From: a virus
Virus record (IMG/VR): IMGVR_UViG_3300033978_000352
Coordinates: 1-28,335 of that record
DNA length: 28,335 bases
Strand: one strand, 5' to 3'
Shown here: in pieces, positions 1 through 7,781 of the stretch
How the letters are laid out: every line of letters starts with the position of its first letter
Position numbering within the stretch: position 1 is the first letter of the stretch
Made by a program: the position numbers and the translations under genes
The notes under the pieces: generated by a model
What the model saw: the letters and a program-made list of their open reading frames with translations, nothing else
Told to the model about the DNA's origin: nothing
The model's database searches: none

Positions 1-135
1 ACTACAACAGTTCTATTTAAGTTGCCACAAGTAACGGGAAATTTTTTGTTTCACGCCAATGTCGGTGCTACTCAACCGTTTACATTTGCAACAACCGATA
101 TCATTAACTTTAATTTTGTTTATGAGGCTGCATAA
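1..135 (+). CDS. C-terminal end of a phage structural (tail) protein, partial
   Basis: An open frame enters from the left edge and runs 44 codons to a TAA at 133-135. The visible residues are rich in Phe, Thr, Asn and small residues and end in FVYEAA, the kind of beta-rich ending seen in tail and fibre proteins. The stop overlaps the ATG of the next gene (TAATG), so the two are probably translationally coupled. No domain can be recognised from this short end. A tail-fibre or baseplate role is inferred only from the tail genes that follow. Confidence 0.6.
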   Translation, partial: TTTVLFKLPQVTGNFLFHANVGATQPFTFATTDIINFNFVYEAA

Positions 136-383
136 TGAACTACCTAGATTTTGTTGCACCACACGAAAACGCAAACGAAATACCTAACGAATGGTATTTT
201 GAACGGTTTAGAAACTGGCGTAACCGTGAACTACAAGCATCGGACTGGACACAGATAGCAGATTGCACAGCCGACAAAACAGCGTGGCAAGAATACCGTG
301 AAGAACTACGAGACTTGCCATCACAAAACGCTGACCCTAAGTTGATTGTTTTTCCGACTCGCCCACAAGCGTTACTGGGCTAG
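135..383 (+). CDS. Tail fibre assembly chaperone-like protein (Phage_tail_APC-like)
   Basis: This 82-residue acidic protein has a central segment with the pattern RNRELQASDWTQ, then a short charged stretch with TAWQEYREELRDLP. That pattern is typical of the small Phage_tail_APC family, encoded next to tail fibre genes and thought to assist fibre assembly. The ATG overlaps the stop of the preceding structural gene (TAATG), and the glycine-rich adhesin gene G1 starts 3 bp after its stop, so it sits in a tail-tip operon. Family assignment is by motif recognition only; the assembly role is inferred from the family and location. Confidence 0.65.
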   Translation: MNYLDFVAPHENANEIPNEWYFERFRNWRNRELQASDWTQIADCTADKTAWQEYREELRDLPSQNADPKLIVFPTRPQALLG

Positions 384-386
384 ACG

Positions 387-1277
387 ATGACTAATTCACG
401 CAGACCGCTTGGATATGTTTCGGCTTACCCTGTAGTTGTGCAAACTGTAAGTGCTGTCCCTGTTGTTGTTGATTATCTTGTTGTCGCTGGCGGTGGTGGT
501 GGGGGAAACTGCAACAACGCAACTTTTAACGGTGGCGGTGGTGGTGCTGGTGGCGTAAGAAGCACTGTTGCGGTAAGCGGTGATGCTACGACTTTAGAAA
601 CAGCGTTCACACCAGTTAGCGGAACTGTTTACACAGCGACGGTTGGTGCTGGTGGTGCGTCAAACACATCTGGCACAGATAGTTCTGTTGCTGGCACGGC
701 TTTGACAACTATTACTTCAACTGGTGGTGGTCGTGGTGGTGGCACTAATGCGTCTGCTACTGGTGGGAGTGGTGGTGGTGGTTATAATTTGAATACGAAT
801 GGCTCAGCAGGCACAGCCAATCAAGGTCGTGCGGGTGGTTCTACGACTGGCGGTTTCGGCGGTGGCGGTGGCGGTGCAAGTAATACTGGTGGAAATACAT
901 TTGGGTCGGGCACTAATGCAGGTGGTGTTGGCGTAGTGAATGTGATATCAGGTTCAAGTGTTTACTACGGTGGCGGTGGTGGTGGTAATTCTCCTTCTGG
1001 GGCTGTTGCTTCTGGCGGAAATGGTGGTGGCGGTAACGGTGGAAATGCAAGCACACTTCCGCAGGCTGGCACAGCAAACACGGGTGGCGGTGGCGGTGGT
1101 CGTAATGACGGTCAAGGCGCAGGTGCAGGTGGTGCTGGCGGTTCAGGAATCGTTATTATGCGAACTCTTGACACATTCGCAGACCCAACCACATTGACAG
1201 TTGGCACACAAACAACCACGGGCGGATACAAAATATTTACGTTTCTTGCAACTGGCACGATTGCGTGGACTTTCTGA
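387..1277 (+). CDS. Glycine-rich putative tail adhesin G1 (type B)
   Basis: This 296-residue protein has three parts. A short N-terminus carries the LGYVSA motif shared by all G proteins here, followed by a VDYLVVAGGGGGG entry. The long middle is dominated by Gly runs with Asn, Ser, Thr and Ala. The ending, SGIVIMRT then a GGYK..F segment finishing in WTF, also occurs in G4 and G6, and I call it type B. Glycine-rich phage proteins of this kind resemble the polyglycine-II adhesins described for T-even-like phages (S16 gp38), so a receptor-binding role at the fibre tip is plausible but inferred. Its TGA overlaps the ATG of partner gene S1 (TGATG). Confidence 0.7.
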   Translation: MTNSRRPLGYVSAYPVVVQTVSAVPVVVDYLVVAGGGGGGNCNNATFNGGGGGAGGVRSTVAVSGDATTLETAFTPVSGTVYTATVGAGGASNTSGTDSSVAGTALTTITSTGGGRGGGTNASATGGSGGGGYNLNTNGSAGTANQGRAGGSTTGGFGGGGGGASNTGGNTFGSGTNAGGVGVVNVISGSSVYYGGGGGGNSPSGAVASGGNGGGGNGGNASTLPQAGTANTGGGGGGRNDGQGAGAGGAGGSGIVIMRTLDTFADPTTLTVGTQTTTGGYKIFTFLATGTIAWTF

Positions 1278-1612
1278 TGGCACACTTCGCAGAATTAGAT
1301 AACAACAATAATGTGCTACGAGTAATCGTGGTCGCTAACGAATATGAATCAAACGGTGTTGAGTGGTGCAACGATTTATTCGGTGGCACTTGGGTTCAGA
1401 CAAGTTTTAATAACAGGATTCGCAAACAATTCTGTGGCGTTGGGTTCAAATATCTGCCTGACGCTGATGTGTTCGTAGCACCACAACCGTTCCCTTCGTG
1501 GACTCTTGACAGCAACCACGATTGGCAACCACCGACACCAATGCCATCAGATGCTTCAACAGAAAACCCGTATGAGTGGAACGAAGAAGAACAAGAGTGG
1601 GTCACACATTAA
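1277..1612 (+). CDS. Short partner protein S1 of glycine-rich adhesin
   Basis: The chosen start is the ATG at 1277, which overlaps the G1 stop (TGATG) and gives the MAHFA N-terminus seen in S2 and, as MAHYA, in S4 and S6. An in-frame codon at 1265 lies inside G1 and is less likely. The 111-residue protein has a beta-strand-like N-terminus (NNVLRVIVV), a central W-V-Q-T-S-F-N-N segment, a GVGFKYLPDADVF motif and a C-terminal PQPFPSWTLD...WQPPTPMP tail ending in acidic WNEEEQEWV. This module is frequent in aquatic phages, but I know no established function. It may be a chaperone or capping subunit for the upstream glycine-rich protein. Confidence 0.65.
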   Translation: MAHFAELDNNNNVLRVIVVANEYESNGVEWCNDLFGGTWVQTSFNNRIRKQFCGVGFKYLPDADVFVAPQPFPSWTLDSNHDWQPPTPMPSDASTENPYEWNEEEQEWVTH

Positions 1613-1640
1613 CTAGGTGGCTTATACCGCTACCAGCAAC
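1611..1640 (+). repeat. Intergenic repeat copy R1
   Basis: About 29 bp beginning AACTAGGTGGCTTATACCGC recur almost unchanged at 11337-11366; I count two internal mismatches. Both copies directly follow a G/S adhesin cassette and precede the next transcription unit. The first bases overlap the S1 stop codon. A short GGTGGC/GCTACC stem can form here with one G-T pair. A boundary, promoter-associated or recombination role is possible. Confidence 0.6.
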
Positions 1641-1667
1641 AAAATTATTGCACCGGCTAAAGCGTAG

Positions 1668-1673
1668 TAAAAT
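1668..1673 (+). promoter_or_regulatory. Possible -10 element before the tail spike gene
   Basis: TAAAAT lies about 40 bp upstream of the spike start in a 99-bp non-coding gap. No convincing -35 hexamer is visible, so this is only a candidate. The gap breaks the otherwise coupled operon and is a natural place for a promoter. Confidence 0.25.
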
Positions 1674-1711
1674 ACACTGTAGTGTCGCAGTAGCGGCAGA
1701 AAGAGCACGAT

Positions 1712-3667
1712 ATGCCAGCAATTGATTTTCCAAATTCTCCATCTCTCAACCAAGTATACACTGCCGGCTCCCGCACGTGGACTTGGAATGGTTCTGCCTG
1801 GGAGGTAAATCCTTCAGCTGCAAATGTAGAAGCAGGCTCACTTGCTTCTTACGCACCGCTAAGCTCGCCTACTTTTACTGGCAACGTTGTATTACCAAGC
1901 ACAACGACTATCGGTGACGTGTCATCAACCGAGCTCGGCTACGTGAACAGTGTCACCTCGGCAATTCAAACTCAAATCAATGCAAAAGTCAATAAGACCT
2001 CTCTGCCAGTTTCTGTGTCAGATTATGGCGCAGTTGGCGATGGCGTTACAGATGACACTGCCGCTTTTGATGCCGCGGCACAAGCACGAACTGGCGCTGT
2101 CACCTACACTGACAATGGAATCCTGAGAGCAAATTGTGTATTTGTAACAATTCCAGATGGCAACTATGTGCTTTCTAGTCGAATAGATACTGGCGGTCGA
2201 GAAGTTGTTTGGGTTGCAGACCGTGGCGCAAAAATCCTTAATCCAGAAAATCTTAACGGTGACCTTCTTCGTGAGGGCCAAAGAATCATGTCGGCGCCTT
2301 ACGGCAACGAAGATAGCGCGACTGGTTTTGCGGTAAGACTTTATCCAAGTGGCTCGGACTTTAATAGCGCCGCCGAAGTTTTGGGTGTAACCAACGAGGC
2401 GGATATCTCTATCTACACTGACAGAGACGCAGTTTCTTTCTTTGCCGATGTTTTAGCTCCACCTCCAACGCTGACTTTAGCTGGCGCAACCTATACAGCA
2501 ACAACTGTTGTCCCTGCTTCAACAATCAGCGAGGCGAATAGAAGACTTTTGCGCAAAGGCATGATTATTGATACTGCTCACAGCCCAACAAAGTACAGCG
2601 GATTTATCACTGATTGGGCAGCAAATGGTTCAAGCATCACGGTTGAAGGTTGGTATCTCGCCAACGGTACAGCACAATCTGCCTCAACTCCATCGGGAAC
2701 AGCAACTGCCTATGTAAATCCGTTCACAAAAGTATGGGCGCATAACGCAAATGTTTTGATGGACGCGAATTCACATGCTTCAGCAATGACTGGTTTTGAA
2801 CTTGGACTTGTAGACAACAAAGAAGCATCAACCGCTGCAACTGGTGGTTCACACTATGCATGGGGTTTTGATGCCGTAAATCTTGGAACGTACAAAGTCC
2901 AAAGTTTCTTTGTTGCTCGTGGTTCTGGTTTTGTAGGACTACGAGTTGATAATGCCGATACTGGTTTATACTACACAGGTGGAACAAATGTTTTTGATTC
3001 TTATATTTCCAATGAGCGCTCCGCTCTTTTGCGTGCTGATGGCACACTGGAACTTGGAAAGCAAAACACTGCAGCAACCTGGTACATGGATATTCATACC
3101 TCTGGCAACAACGAATCGGTCAATGACTATGATGCAAGAATACAAGTCACCGGCGGTTCTGAAACTGATGGAAGCGCGACTGTAACTTTTTTTGCAACAA
3201 ACACAGATACTCAGGTCTTACGACCTCGCACTGATTCAACATACTCACTTGGTGGAGCGGCTCGTAGGTGGACGGTAGTTTACGCCGACACTGCAACAAT
3301 TAGCACATCGGATGAAAGAGAGAAAGAGCAGATCGGCGACATCAACGAGGCAGTTCTGCGCGCTTGGAGTAACGTCGAGTATCAACAGTTCAAGTTTAAA
3401 GACGCTGTTCAGAAAAAAGGAGACGGCGCGAGGTGGCATGTTGGGTTGGTGGCGCAACGAGTTAAAGAAGCATTTGAGGCTGAAGGCGTTGATCCGTTTG
3501 CCTACGGCATCCTGTGCTACGACGAATGGGAAGAGCAGGAAGAGCGCTTTGAGGACGGAATTGGCATGGTGCAAGAACACCAGGCTGCCGGAAATAGATA
3601 CGGAATTCGGTACGAAGAAGCCCTTGCTCTAGAGTGCGCGTATTTACGCAGTAGACTACCGCAATAA
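1712..3667 (+). CDS. Tail spike/fibre with pectate-lyase-like region and C-terminal peptidase S74 chaperone
   Basis: This 651-residue host-recognition protein starts after an AGAAAGAG ribosome site. Residues 1-33 (AIDFPNSP...TWTWNGSAWEV) form an N-terminal module shared with the next gene, probably for virion attachment. A helical linker with the LGYVNSVTSAIQTQINAK pattern follows at about 72-90. Near 104-120 the YGAVGDGVTDDTAAF motif marks the start of a pectate-lyase-3-type beta-helix. The C-terminus from about 530 is an intramolecular chaperone auto-processing (S74) domain: S533-D-E-R-E-K538 matches the Ser/Lys catalytic pair, followed by HVGLVAQRVKEAFEAEG. By family knowledge the chaperone trimerises the spike and is cleaved off near S533. 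The enzymatic target (glycan) is inferred only. Confidence 0.85.
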   Translation: MPAIDFPNSPSLNQVYTAGSRTWTWNGSAWEVNPSAANVEAGSLASYAPLSSPTFTGNVVLPSTTTIGDVSSTELGYVNSVTSAIQTQINAKVNKTSLPVSVSDYGAVGDGVTDDTAAFDAAAQARTGAVTYTDNGILRANCVFVTIPDGNYVLSSRIDTGGREVVWVADRGAKILNPENLNGDLLREGQRIMSAPYGNEDSATGFAVRLYPSGSDFNSAAEVLGVTNEADISIYTDRDAVSFFADVLAPPPTLTLAGATYTATTVVPASTISEANRRLLRKGMIIDTAHSPTKYSGFITDWAANGSSITVEGWYLANGTAQSASTPSGTATAYVNPFTKVWAHNANVLMDANSHASAMTGFELGLVDNKEASTAATGGSHYAWGFDAVNLGTYKVQSFFVARGSGFVGLRVDNADTGLYYTGGTNVFDSYISNERSALLRADGTLELGKQNTAATWYMDIHTSGNNESVNDYDARIQVTGGSETDGSATVTFFATNTDTQVLRPRTDSTYSLGGAARRWTVVYADTATISTSDEREKEQIGDINEAVLRAWSNVEYQQFKFKDAVQKKGDGARWHVGLVAQRVKEAFEAEGVDPFAYGILCYDEWEEQEERFEDGIGMVQEHQAAGNRYGIRYEEALALECAYLRSRLPQ

Positions 3668-3675
3668 CCGCTAGA

Positions 3676-3696
3676 TTTGTTGTAATTTTCAACAAA
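3676..3696 (+). other. Stem-loop after the tail spike gene
   Basis: A perfect 7-bp stem (TTTGTTG/CAACAAA) with a 7-nt loop begins 9 bp after the spike stop. No clear T-run follows on the plus strand, so it is a weak terminator candidate or an mRNA 3'-end structure. Confidence 0.35.
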
Positions 3697-3700
3697 AAGC

Positions 3701-3755
3701 AACTAGGTCGCGTAATCACCGCTGTATACTCGTGTTAATATACATAGGGTATAGT
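3701..3755 (+). promoter_or_regulatory. Partial R repeat and possible promoter region
   Basis: AACTAGGT at 3701-3708, with ACCGCT about 9 bp further on, matches the ends of repeat R1/R3 but diverges between them. Downstream, TATACT (3725-3730) and TATAGT (3750-3755) are possible -10 elements ahead of the GTG-start gene at 3781. The similarity to R1/R3 is limited, so this copy is tentative. Confidence 0.3.
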
Positions 3756-3780
3756 GCGTATCGAAAGATAGGATGATACA

Positions 3781-4173
3781 GTGGCAGCAATTGATTTTCC
3801 AAACTCACCGTTAACAAATGATCTTTTCACGTCTAGTGGCAAGACTTGGTTTTACAACGGCACCGCATGGACGCTTATGGGCGTATCCGCCCTGTCTCCG
3901 GGCGTGCCAGACGATGGGTCAGTCACGGCGGTTAAATTAGCAAGCGACGCTGTCACAACTGTTAAGATTCTTGATTTAAACGTTACAACTGCAAAGATTG
4001 CTGACGACGCGGTTACAGCAGACAAGCTTGCTAACACAGCAGTTACGCCAGGCTCATACACGACGACCAACATCACTGTTGACGCACAAGGTAGAGTTAC
4101 TGCAGCATCATCAGGAACTGGCTTCGACGCGTTCGATGATCAAGTTTTCATCGCAACGCAAATATGGTCTTAA
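3781..4173 (+). CDS. Short tail fibre-like protein sharing the spike N-terminal module
   Basis: This 130-residue protein begins with GTG after a GATAGGATG ribosome-site-like stretch. Its N-terminus (AIDFPNSPLTNDLF..GKTWFYNGTAW) is paralogous to residues 1-33 of the upstream spike, so both probably dock on the same virion site. The middle holds imperfect repeats of about 10-15 residues (VTAVKLASDAV, VTTAKIADDAV, VTADKLANTAV), followed by ITVDAQGRVTAA, all common in phage fibre shafts. It lacks a receptor-binding or chaperone domain. It may be an adaptor onto which the downstream G/S proteins assemble, which is inference from gene order. Confidence 0.7.
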   Translation: MAAIDFPNSPLTNDLFTSSGKTWFYNGTAWTLMGVSALSPGVPDDGSVTAVKLASDAVTTVKILDLNVTTAKIADDAVTADKLANTAVTPGSYTTTNITVDAQGRVTAASSGTGFDAFDDQVFIATQIWS

Positions 4174-4191
4174 CAAAATAGGAGATAGATA

Positions 4192-4563
4192 ATGGCAACA
4201 CTAAGCAAATTATGTCTACAGCCAGCCGGCACTACGGGCACAGGGTTAGCGATAAAAGTTGCTGCTACTGCCACAGCTGGTACGGCAATTCACACAGCAT
4301 CGGCTACTGCAACGACGATCGATGAGATCTGGTTGTACGCCGTGAATACCTCTGCTTCGTCGGTTAAATTGACGATTGAGTGGGGTCAGGCTGATGCGCC
4401 TGATGGCAACATTGAGGTCACAGTACAGCCAGAGGCTGGACTTGTAACTATCATTCCAGGACTGTTGTTGCAGGGCAACGCTTCAGCAAAGGTTGTTCGT
4501 GCATTCGCCGCTACTGCAAACGTCATCACGATTCACGGATTCGTCAACAGAATTACGGCGTAA
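4192..4563 (+). CDS. Small putative virion protein
   Basis: This 123-residue Ala/Thr/Val-rich protein follows a good AGGAGATAGATA ribosome site. It has no transmembrane segment and no recognisable catalytic motif. The alternating hydrophobic pattern (IDEIWLYAVNTS, VKLTIEWGQ, VTIIPGLLLQG, ITIHGFVNRI) suggests a compact beta-sandwich. Similar short proteins occur near tail genes in environmental phages and are usually annotated hypothetical. Its position between a fibre-type protein and glycine-rich G2 suggests a head decoration, tail or fibre subunit, without further support. Confidence 0.6.
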   Translation: MATLSKLCLQPAGTTGTGLAIKVAATATAGTAIHTASATATTIDEIWLYAVNTSASSVKLTIEWGQADAPDGNIEVTVQPEAGLVTIIPGLLLQGNASAKVVRAFAATANVITIHGFVNRITA

Positions 4564-4566
4564 CCT

Positions 4567-5451
4567 ATGGGTCGCAGGACATTTGGATATGTCAGCGCAG
4601 AGCCAACAACAAGTGCCGTCTATGTAAACGGCACTCAAACGGGTTACGGTGTTGCGACAGGCGGAACTTCGTCAAGTATTACTGTGTCAGCACAGGCATA
4701 CACGCTTCTAACTTTTACAAGCACAGGAACTTTGACGGTTACTACCGCAGGTTTGTTTGACGTTTTAGTTGCTGGCGGTGGCGGTGGTGCTGGTGGTAGT
4801 GGTGGTGGTGTTGCTGGTGGCGGTGGCGGTGCTGGACAACTTGTAGGTCTTTTTACAACATCAACACTTTATCTAGACGCAAATCAAACAATTACAATCG
4901 GTGCTGGTGGTGCTGGTGGTGTGGGTCAAAATTTTGGAACAGCAGGAAGTTTCACCGCAGTCGGCACAAAACTTGTTGCTTCTGGTGGTGGTTTTGGACA
5001 CTCTAACGACAACGCCGCTGGTCCAGGTGGTTCTGGTGGTGGTGGTGGTGGTCGTGGTGGTGCTGGTGGTATTGCTAATTTTGCAAATTTAGGTAATGAT
5101 GGCGGCATTGGTTCTCGTGATGGAGACTTAAGGGCTGGCGGTGGCGGTGGCGGTTATTCAGCCGCAGGTGGCACCTCAGGTACCACTACTGGCGGTACTG
5201 GTGGTAATGGCGGTGATGTCAGTGCATTTATTTCAGGCAGTGCAACTTACAAATCAACTGGCGGTGGCGGCGGTGGCACTAGTTCTGGCGGTGCTGGTGG
5301 TAACTCATCGGCAAATTCAAACGCTGGCAAAACATCAGGCACAGGTAATTCTGCTTCAGCAAATAGCGGTAGTGGTGGCGGCAGCACAGTCAACGGTTCA
5401 AATGGCGGTGCAGGCGGTAGCGGTATTGTTTATGTAAGGTTCAAGGTTTAG
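4567..5451 (+). CDS. Glycine-rich putative tail adhesin G2 (type A)
   Basis: This 294-residue protein starts MGRRTFGYVSAEP, the FGYVS/LGYVS start shared by the G family. A conserved block at about residues 20-60 (GYGVATGGTSSSITV...LLTFTSTG...GLFDVLVAGGGG) is shared with G3 (twice) and G5. It leads into a long Gly-run region (GGGGG blocks separated by Ser, Thr, Ala, Asn) and ends SGIVYVRFKV, the type A ending. The glycine-rich core could form stacked polyglycine-II helices as in S16 gp38, with loops between Gly blocks as the variable receptor-contacting parts. That structural idea is inference. It starts 3 bp after the preceding stop. Confidence 0.7.
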   Translation: MGRRTFGYVSAEPTTSAVYVNGTQTGYGVATGGTSSSITVSAQAYTLLTFTSTGTLTVTTAGLFDVLVAGGGGGAGGSGGGVAGGGGGAGQLVGLFTTSTLYLDANQTITIGAGGAGGVGQNFGTAGSFTAVGTKLVASGGGFGHSNDNAAGPGGSGGGGGGRGGAGGIANFANLGNDGGIGSRDGDLRAGGGGGGYSAAGGTSGTTTGGTGGNGGDVSAFISGSATYKSTGGGGGGTSSGGAGGNSSANSNAGKTSGTGNSASANSGSGGGSTVNGSNGGAGGSGIVYVRFKV

Positions 5452-5453
5452 TT

Positions 5454-5705
5454 ATGGCACATTTTGCAAAAATAGAAAACGGTTTAGTGCAACAAGTAAT
5501 CGTTGTCAGCAACAATGATGCACCAACCGAAGCAGACGGTCAAGCGTTCATCGCATCTATCGGTTTTGACGGTGTGTGGGTTCAGACTTCTTACAACAAC
5601 AATCCGATTGAAGGTGCTTCTCGTGGCAAATATGCTGGCATCGGTGATACTTGGAATGGCACAGAGTTTGTTGCGCCACCAAGTCCAGTTATTGAAGGAG
5701 CTTAA
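5454..5705 (+). CDS. Short partner protein S2 of glycine-rich adhesin
   Basis: This 83-residue member of the MAHFA family follows G2 by 2 bp. It has the N-terminal KIENGLVQQVIVV strand, a GVWVQTSYNNN segment as in S1, RGKYAGIGDTW, and the short tail APPSPVIEGA in place of the longer PQPYPSW tail of S1, S3 and S6. Its last codons carry a GAAGGAG sequence that serves as the ribosome site of G3, so coding and translation signal overlap. Function is unknown; a partner or assembly role for G proteins is inferred from strict pairing. Confidence 0.6.
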   Translation: MAHFAKIENGLVQQVIVVSNNDAPTEADGQAFIASIGFDGVWVQTSYNNNPIEGASRGKYAGIGDTWNGTEFVAPPSPVIEGA

Positions 5706-5707
5706 CT

Positions 5708-7408
5708 ATGCCGAATCGGCGTGAACTCGGATATGTAAGTAGCGGTAATACCCCGACTATTGTTGGGCAAGTAGGCGCTTACGGTGTAGGTTCGGGCGGC
5801 ACATCGTCAAGTATTACTGCTGGTGGTTCTAACTATAATCTTTATACTTTTACTTCTGACGGCAACTTTGTTGTAACCTCTGATGGTTTATTTGATGTCC
5901 TTATGTTTGGTGGCGGTGCTGGCGGTTCTAGTGGTCGTATTGGCACAGATAGCGGTGGCGGTGGTGGCGCAGGTGGCGTTATTGAAAGCACAATTTATTT
6001 AACTGCTGGAACTTACGCAGTTGATGTTGGTGCTGGTGGCGCAAGTAATACGGAAGGTTTAGGTTCAAACATTAACTCAACTGGTCGCAGTTTTGGTATT
6101 GGCGGTGGCGGAACTGGCGTTAATTATGGGGCTGTCACAAACAAAAGCGGTGCGTGTGGCGGTGGTGGTAGTGGCACAGGTTCGGCTCCAGAAATTGTCG
6201 GAGGTGCTGCAACTAATGCAGGTGTAAATGGTTTTGCAGGCGGTAACGGCGTGCAAAGTAATGGCTCTGGCGCTGGCGGTGGCGGTGGCGTAACAGCCGT
6301 TGGTGCAAACGCAAGCGGTGGAAACGGCGGAAACGGCGGTGCTGGTTATGATGTCAGTGCATTTATTGGTGGAAGCGCATTATTTAAGGGTGGCGGTGGC
6401 GGCGGTGGCACTCGTAGCGGTTCGGCTGGTGCTGGTGGTAGTTCAGTTGGTGGTGCAGGCGGAGTAACTGCGGTAGGTTCATCGGCAGCAGCAAACACGG
6501 GTTCAGGTGGTGGAGGCGGTGGCGGTGCAACGGGCGGCACAGGCGGTTCAGGCATTGTTTATATTCGTAGCAAGACGAGTGCTGTAGCAACTTTGAGTGG
6601 TTATGGTGTTGCTTCGGGCGGCAGTAGTTCAACGATTACTGTTGGTAATCAGAGTTACACGCTGTTGTCGTTTACGAGCGACAGCAATCTTGTTGTTTCT
6701 ACTGGTGGATTGTTTGATGTCTGTTTAATCGGCGGCGGCGGTGCAGGTGGTGGCAGTTACACGGATTCTGTGCCTGGCGGCGGTGGAGGTGGTGGCGGTG
6801 TTTTAGGTATTACCAGCACGACCACAATCTATTTGCCTGCTGCAACTTACACGCTTGATGTTGGTGCTGGCGGTGCTGGAACAACCGCAACCGCAACGGG
6901 TGGCATCGGTTTAAAGTCATCTATCGGTTCACAGATTTCTGTTGCTGGCGGTGGCGGTGGTGGTTGTTATGACGGTCAGTTAAACGCATATCCAACGGGT
7001 GCATCTGGTGGTGGTGTTATTGACGCTGCCTTAAGTGGCACAGGTTCAGTTTCTTGCGACAGTAATGTTGGGAACAATGGTGGTGGCGCAACTACAAGTA
7101 ATGGTGCTGGAGGTGGTGGCGGTGCTGGTGGAACTGGCGGTGGTTCAACTTCTGGGACTGGTGGAACTGGCGGTAACGGCATAGACATAAGCGGTTTTAT
7201 TACTGGCGCAACCTATTATGCGGGTGCAGGTGGAGGCGGTGGCGGTGCAAGTGTTGGTGGGGCAGCAGGTAACGGCGGTGTTGCAGGTAAAACAACTGGC
7301 GCAGGAAACAACGGCTCAAATTACGGTGCAGCAGGTGGCGGAACAGTTAGCGCATTACAATCGGGCAACGGTGCTGCTGGCGCAGTTTTTGTCAGGTTCA
7401 AAATCTAA
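5708..7408 (+). CDS. Double-length glycine-rich putative tail adhesin G3 (two type A units)
   Basis: This 566-residue protein contains two full type A units in one frame. Unit 1 begins MPNRRELGYVSSG, has YGVGSGGTSSSIT...GLFDVLMFGGG and ends SGIVYIRSKT near residue 288. Unit 2 follows at once with GYGVASGGSSSTITV...GLFDVCLIGGGG and ends GAVFVRFKI. No stop, ribosome site or S gene lies between them, so it looks like a fusion or internal duplication of two adhesin units. The ribosome site AAGGAG lies inside the end of S2. The reading frame is intact throughout. A receptor-binding role is inferred as for the other G proteins. Confidence 0.7.
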   Translation: MPNRRELGYVSSGNTPTIVGQVGAYGVGSGGTSSSITAGGSNYNLYTFTSDGNFVVTSDGLFDVLMFGGGAGGSSGRIGTDSGGGGGAGGVIESTIYLTAGTYAVDVGAGGASNTEGLGSNINSTGRSFGIGGGGTGVNYGAVTNKSGACGGGGSGTGSAPEIVGGAATNAGVNGFAGGNGVQSNGSGAGGGGGVTAVGANASGGNGGNGGAGYDVSAFIGGSALFKGGGGGGGTRSGSAGAGGSSVGGAGGVTAVGSSAAANTGSGGGGGGGATGGTGGSGIVYIRSKTSAVATLSGYGVASGGSSSTITVGNQSYTLLSFTSDSNLVVSTGGLFDVCLIGGGGAGGGSYTDSVPGGGGGGGGVLGITSTTTIYLPAATYTLDVGAGGAGTTATATGGIGLKSSIGSQISVAGGGGGGCYDGQLNAYPTGASGGGVIDAALSGTGSVSCDSNVGNNGGGATTSNGAGGGGGAGGTGGGSTSGTGGTGGNGIDISGFITGATYYAGAGGGGGGASVGGAAGNGGVAGKTTGAGNNGSNYGAAGGGTVSALQSGNGAAGAVFVRFKI

Positions 7409-7430
7409 ATAAAGCAAACAGGAGTAAATA

Positions 7431-7745
7431 ATGTCAGCACAATACTTTGCACAAATTGATGAAAACAATGTTGTAACCCATGTCGCTGTGGTGCAACGAG
7501 ATTTTCTTGAAGCGAACCCTGAACGATACACAGGCACTTGGGTTGAAACATTTTTTGATACGGCAGGTAAACAATACGCCGGTGTTGGTTACGAGTATTT
7601 ACCTGATGCACAAGATTTTAGACCGCAACAACCGTATCCGTCTTGGACTTGGGCAAATAAAGTTTGGAATCCACCAACACCTATGCCAACAGACGACAAA
7701 ATGTATTCTTGGAACGAATCAGAACTTGAATGGGTTGAGGTTTAG
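7431..7745 (+). CDS. Short partner protein S3 of glycine-rich adhesin
   Basis: This 104-residue protein has its own strong AGGAG ribosome site at the correct distance, unlike most S genes, which are coupled by overlap. The N-terminal half (DENNVVTHVAVV..FLEANPERY.GTWVETFFDTAGKQYAGVG) closely matches S5. The C-terminal half (YLPDAQDF..PQQPYPSWTW...PPTPMPTD...WNESELEWVEV) matches S1. It is therefore a mosaic of the two S subtypes. The 3' end carries the TGAGG ribosome site of G4 and lies within a 46-bp stretch repeated exactly at 10049-10094. No enzymatic motif is visible. Confidence 0.65.
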   Translation: MSAQYFAQIDENNVVTHVAVVQRDFLEANPERYTGTWVETFFDTAGKQYAGVGYEYLPDAQDFRPQQPYPSWTWANKVWNPPTPMPTDDKMYSWNESELEWVEV

Positions 7746-7781
7746 TTTATGGCTGCAAGGTTGATGGGTTATGTTTCGGCT
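7736..7781 (+). repeat. 46-bp exact direct repeat, copy 1
   Basis: Forty-six bases spanning the S3 stop, the G4 ribosome site and the first G4 codons are identical to 10049-10094 at the S5/G6 junction. Identity at the nucleotide level suggests recent duplication, ongoing recombination, or both. Confidence 0.9.

Noticed and set aside
481-1160. GGTGGCGGT-type repeats as a CRISPR or tandem DNA repeat array
   Set aside because: The units are irregular, follow the codon frame and encode polyglycine; there are no fixed-length repeats with unique spacers.
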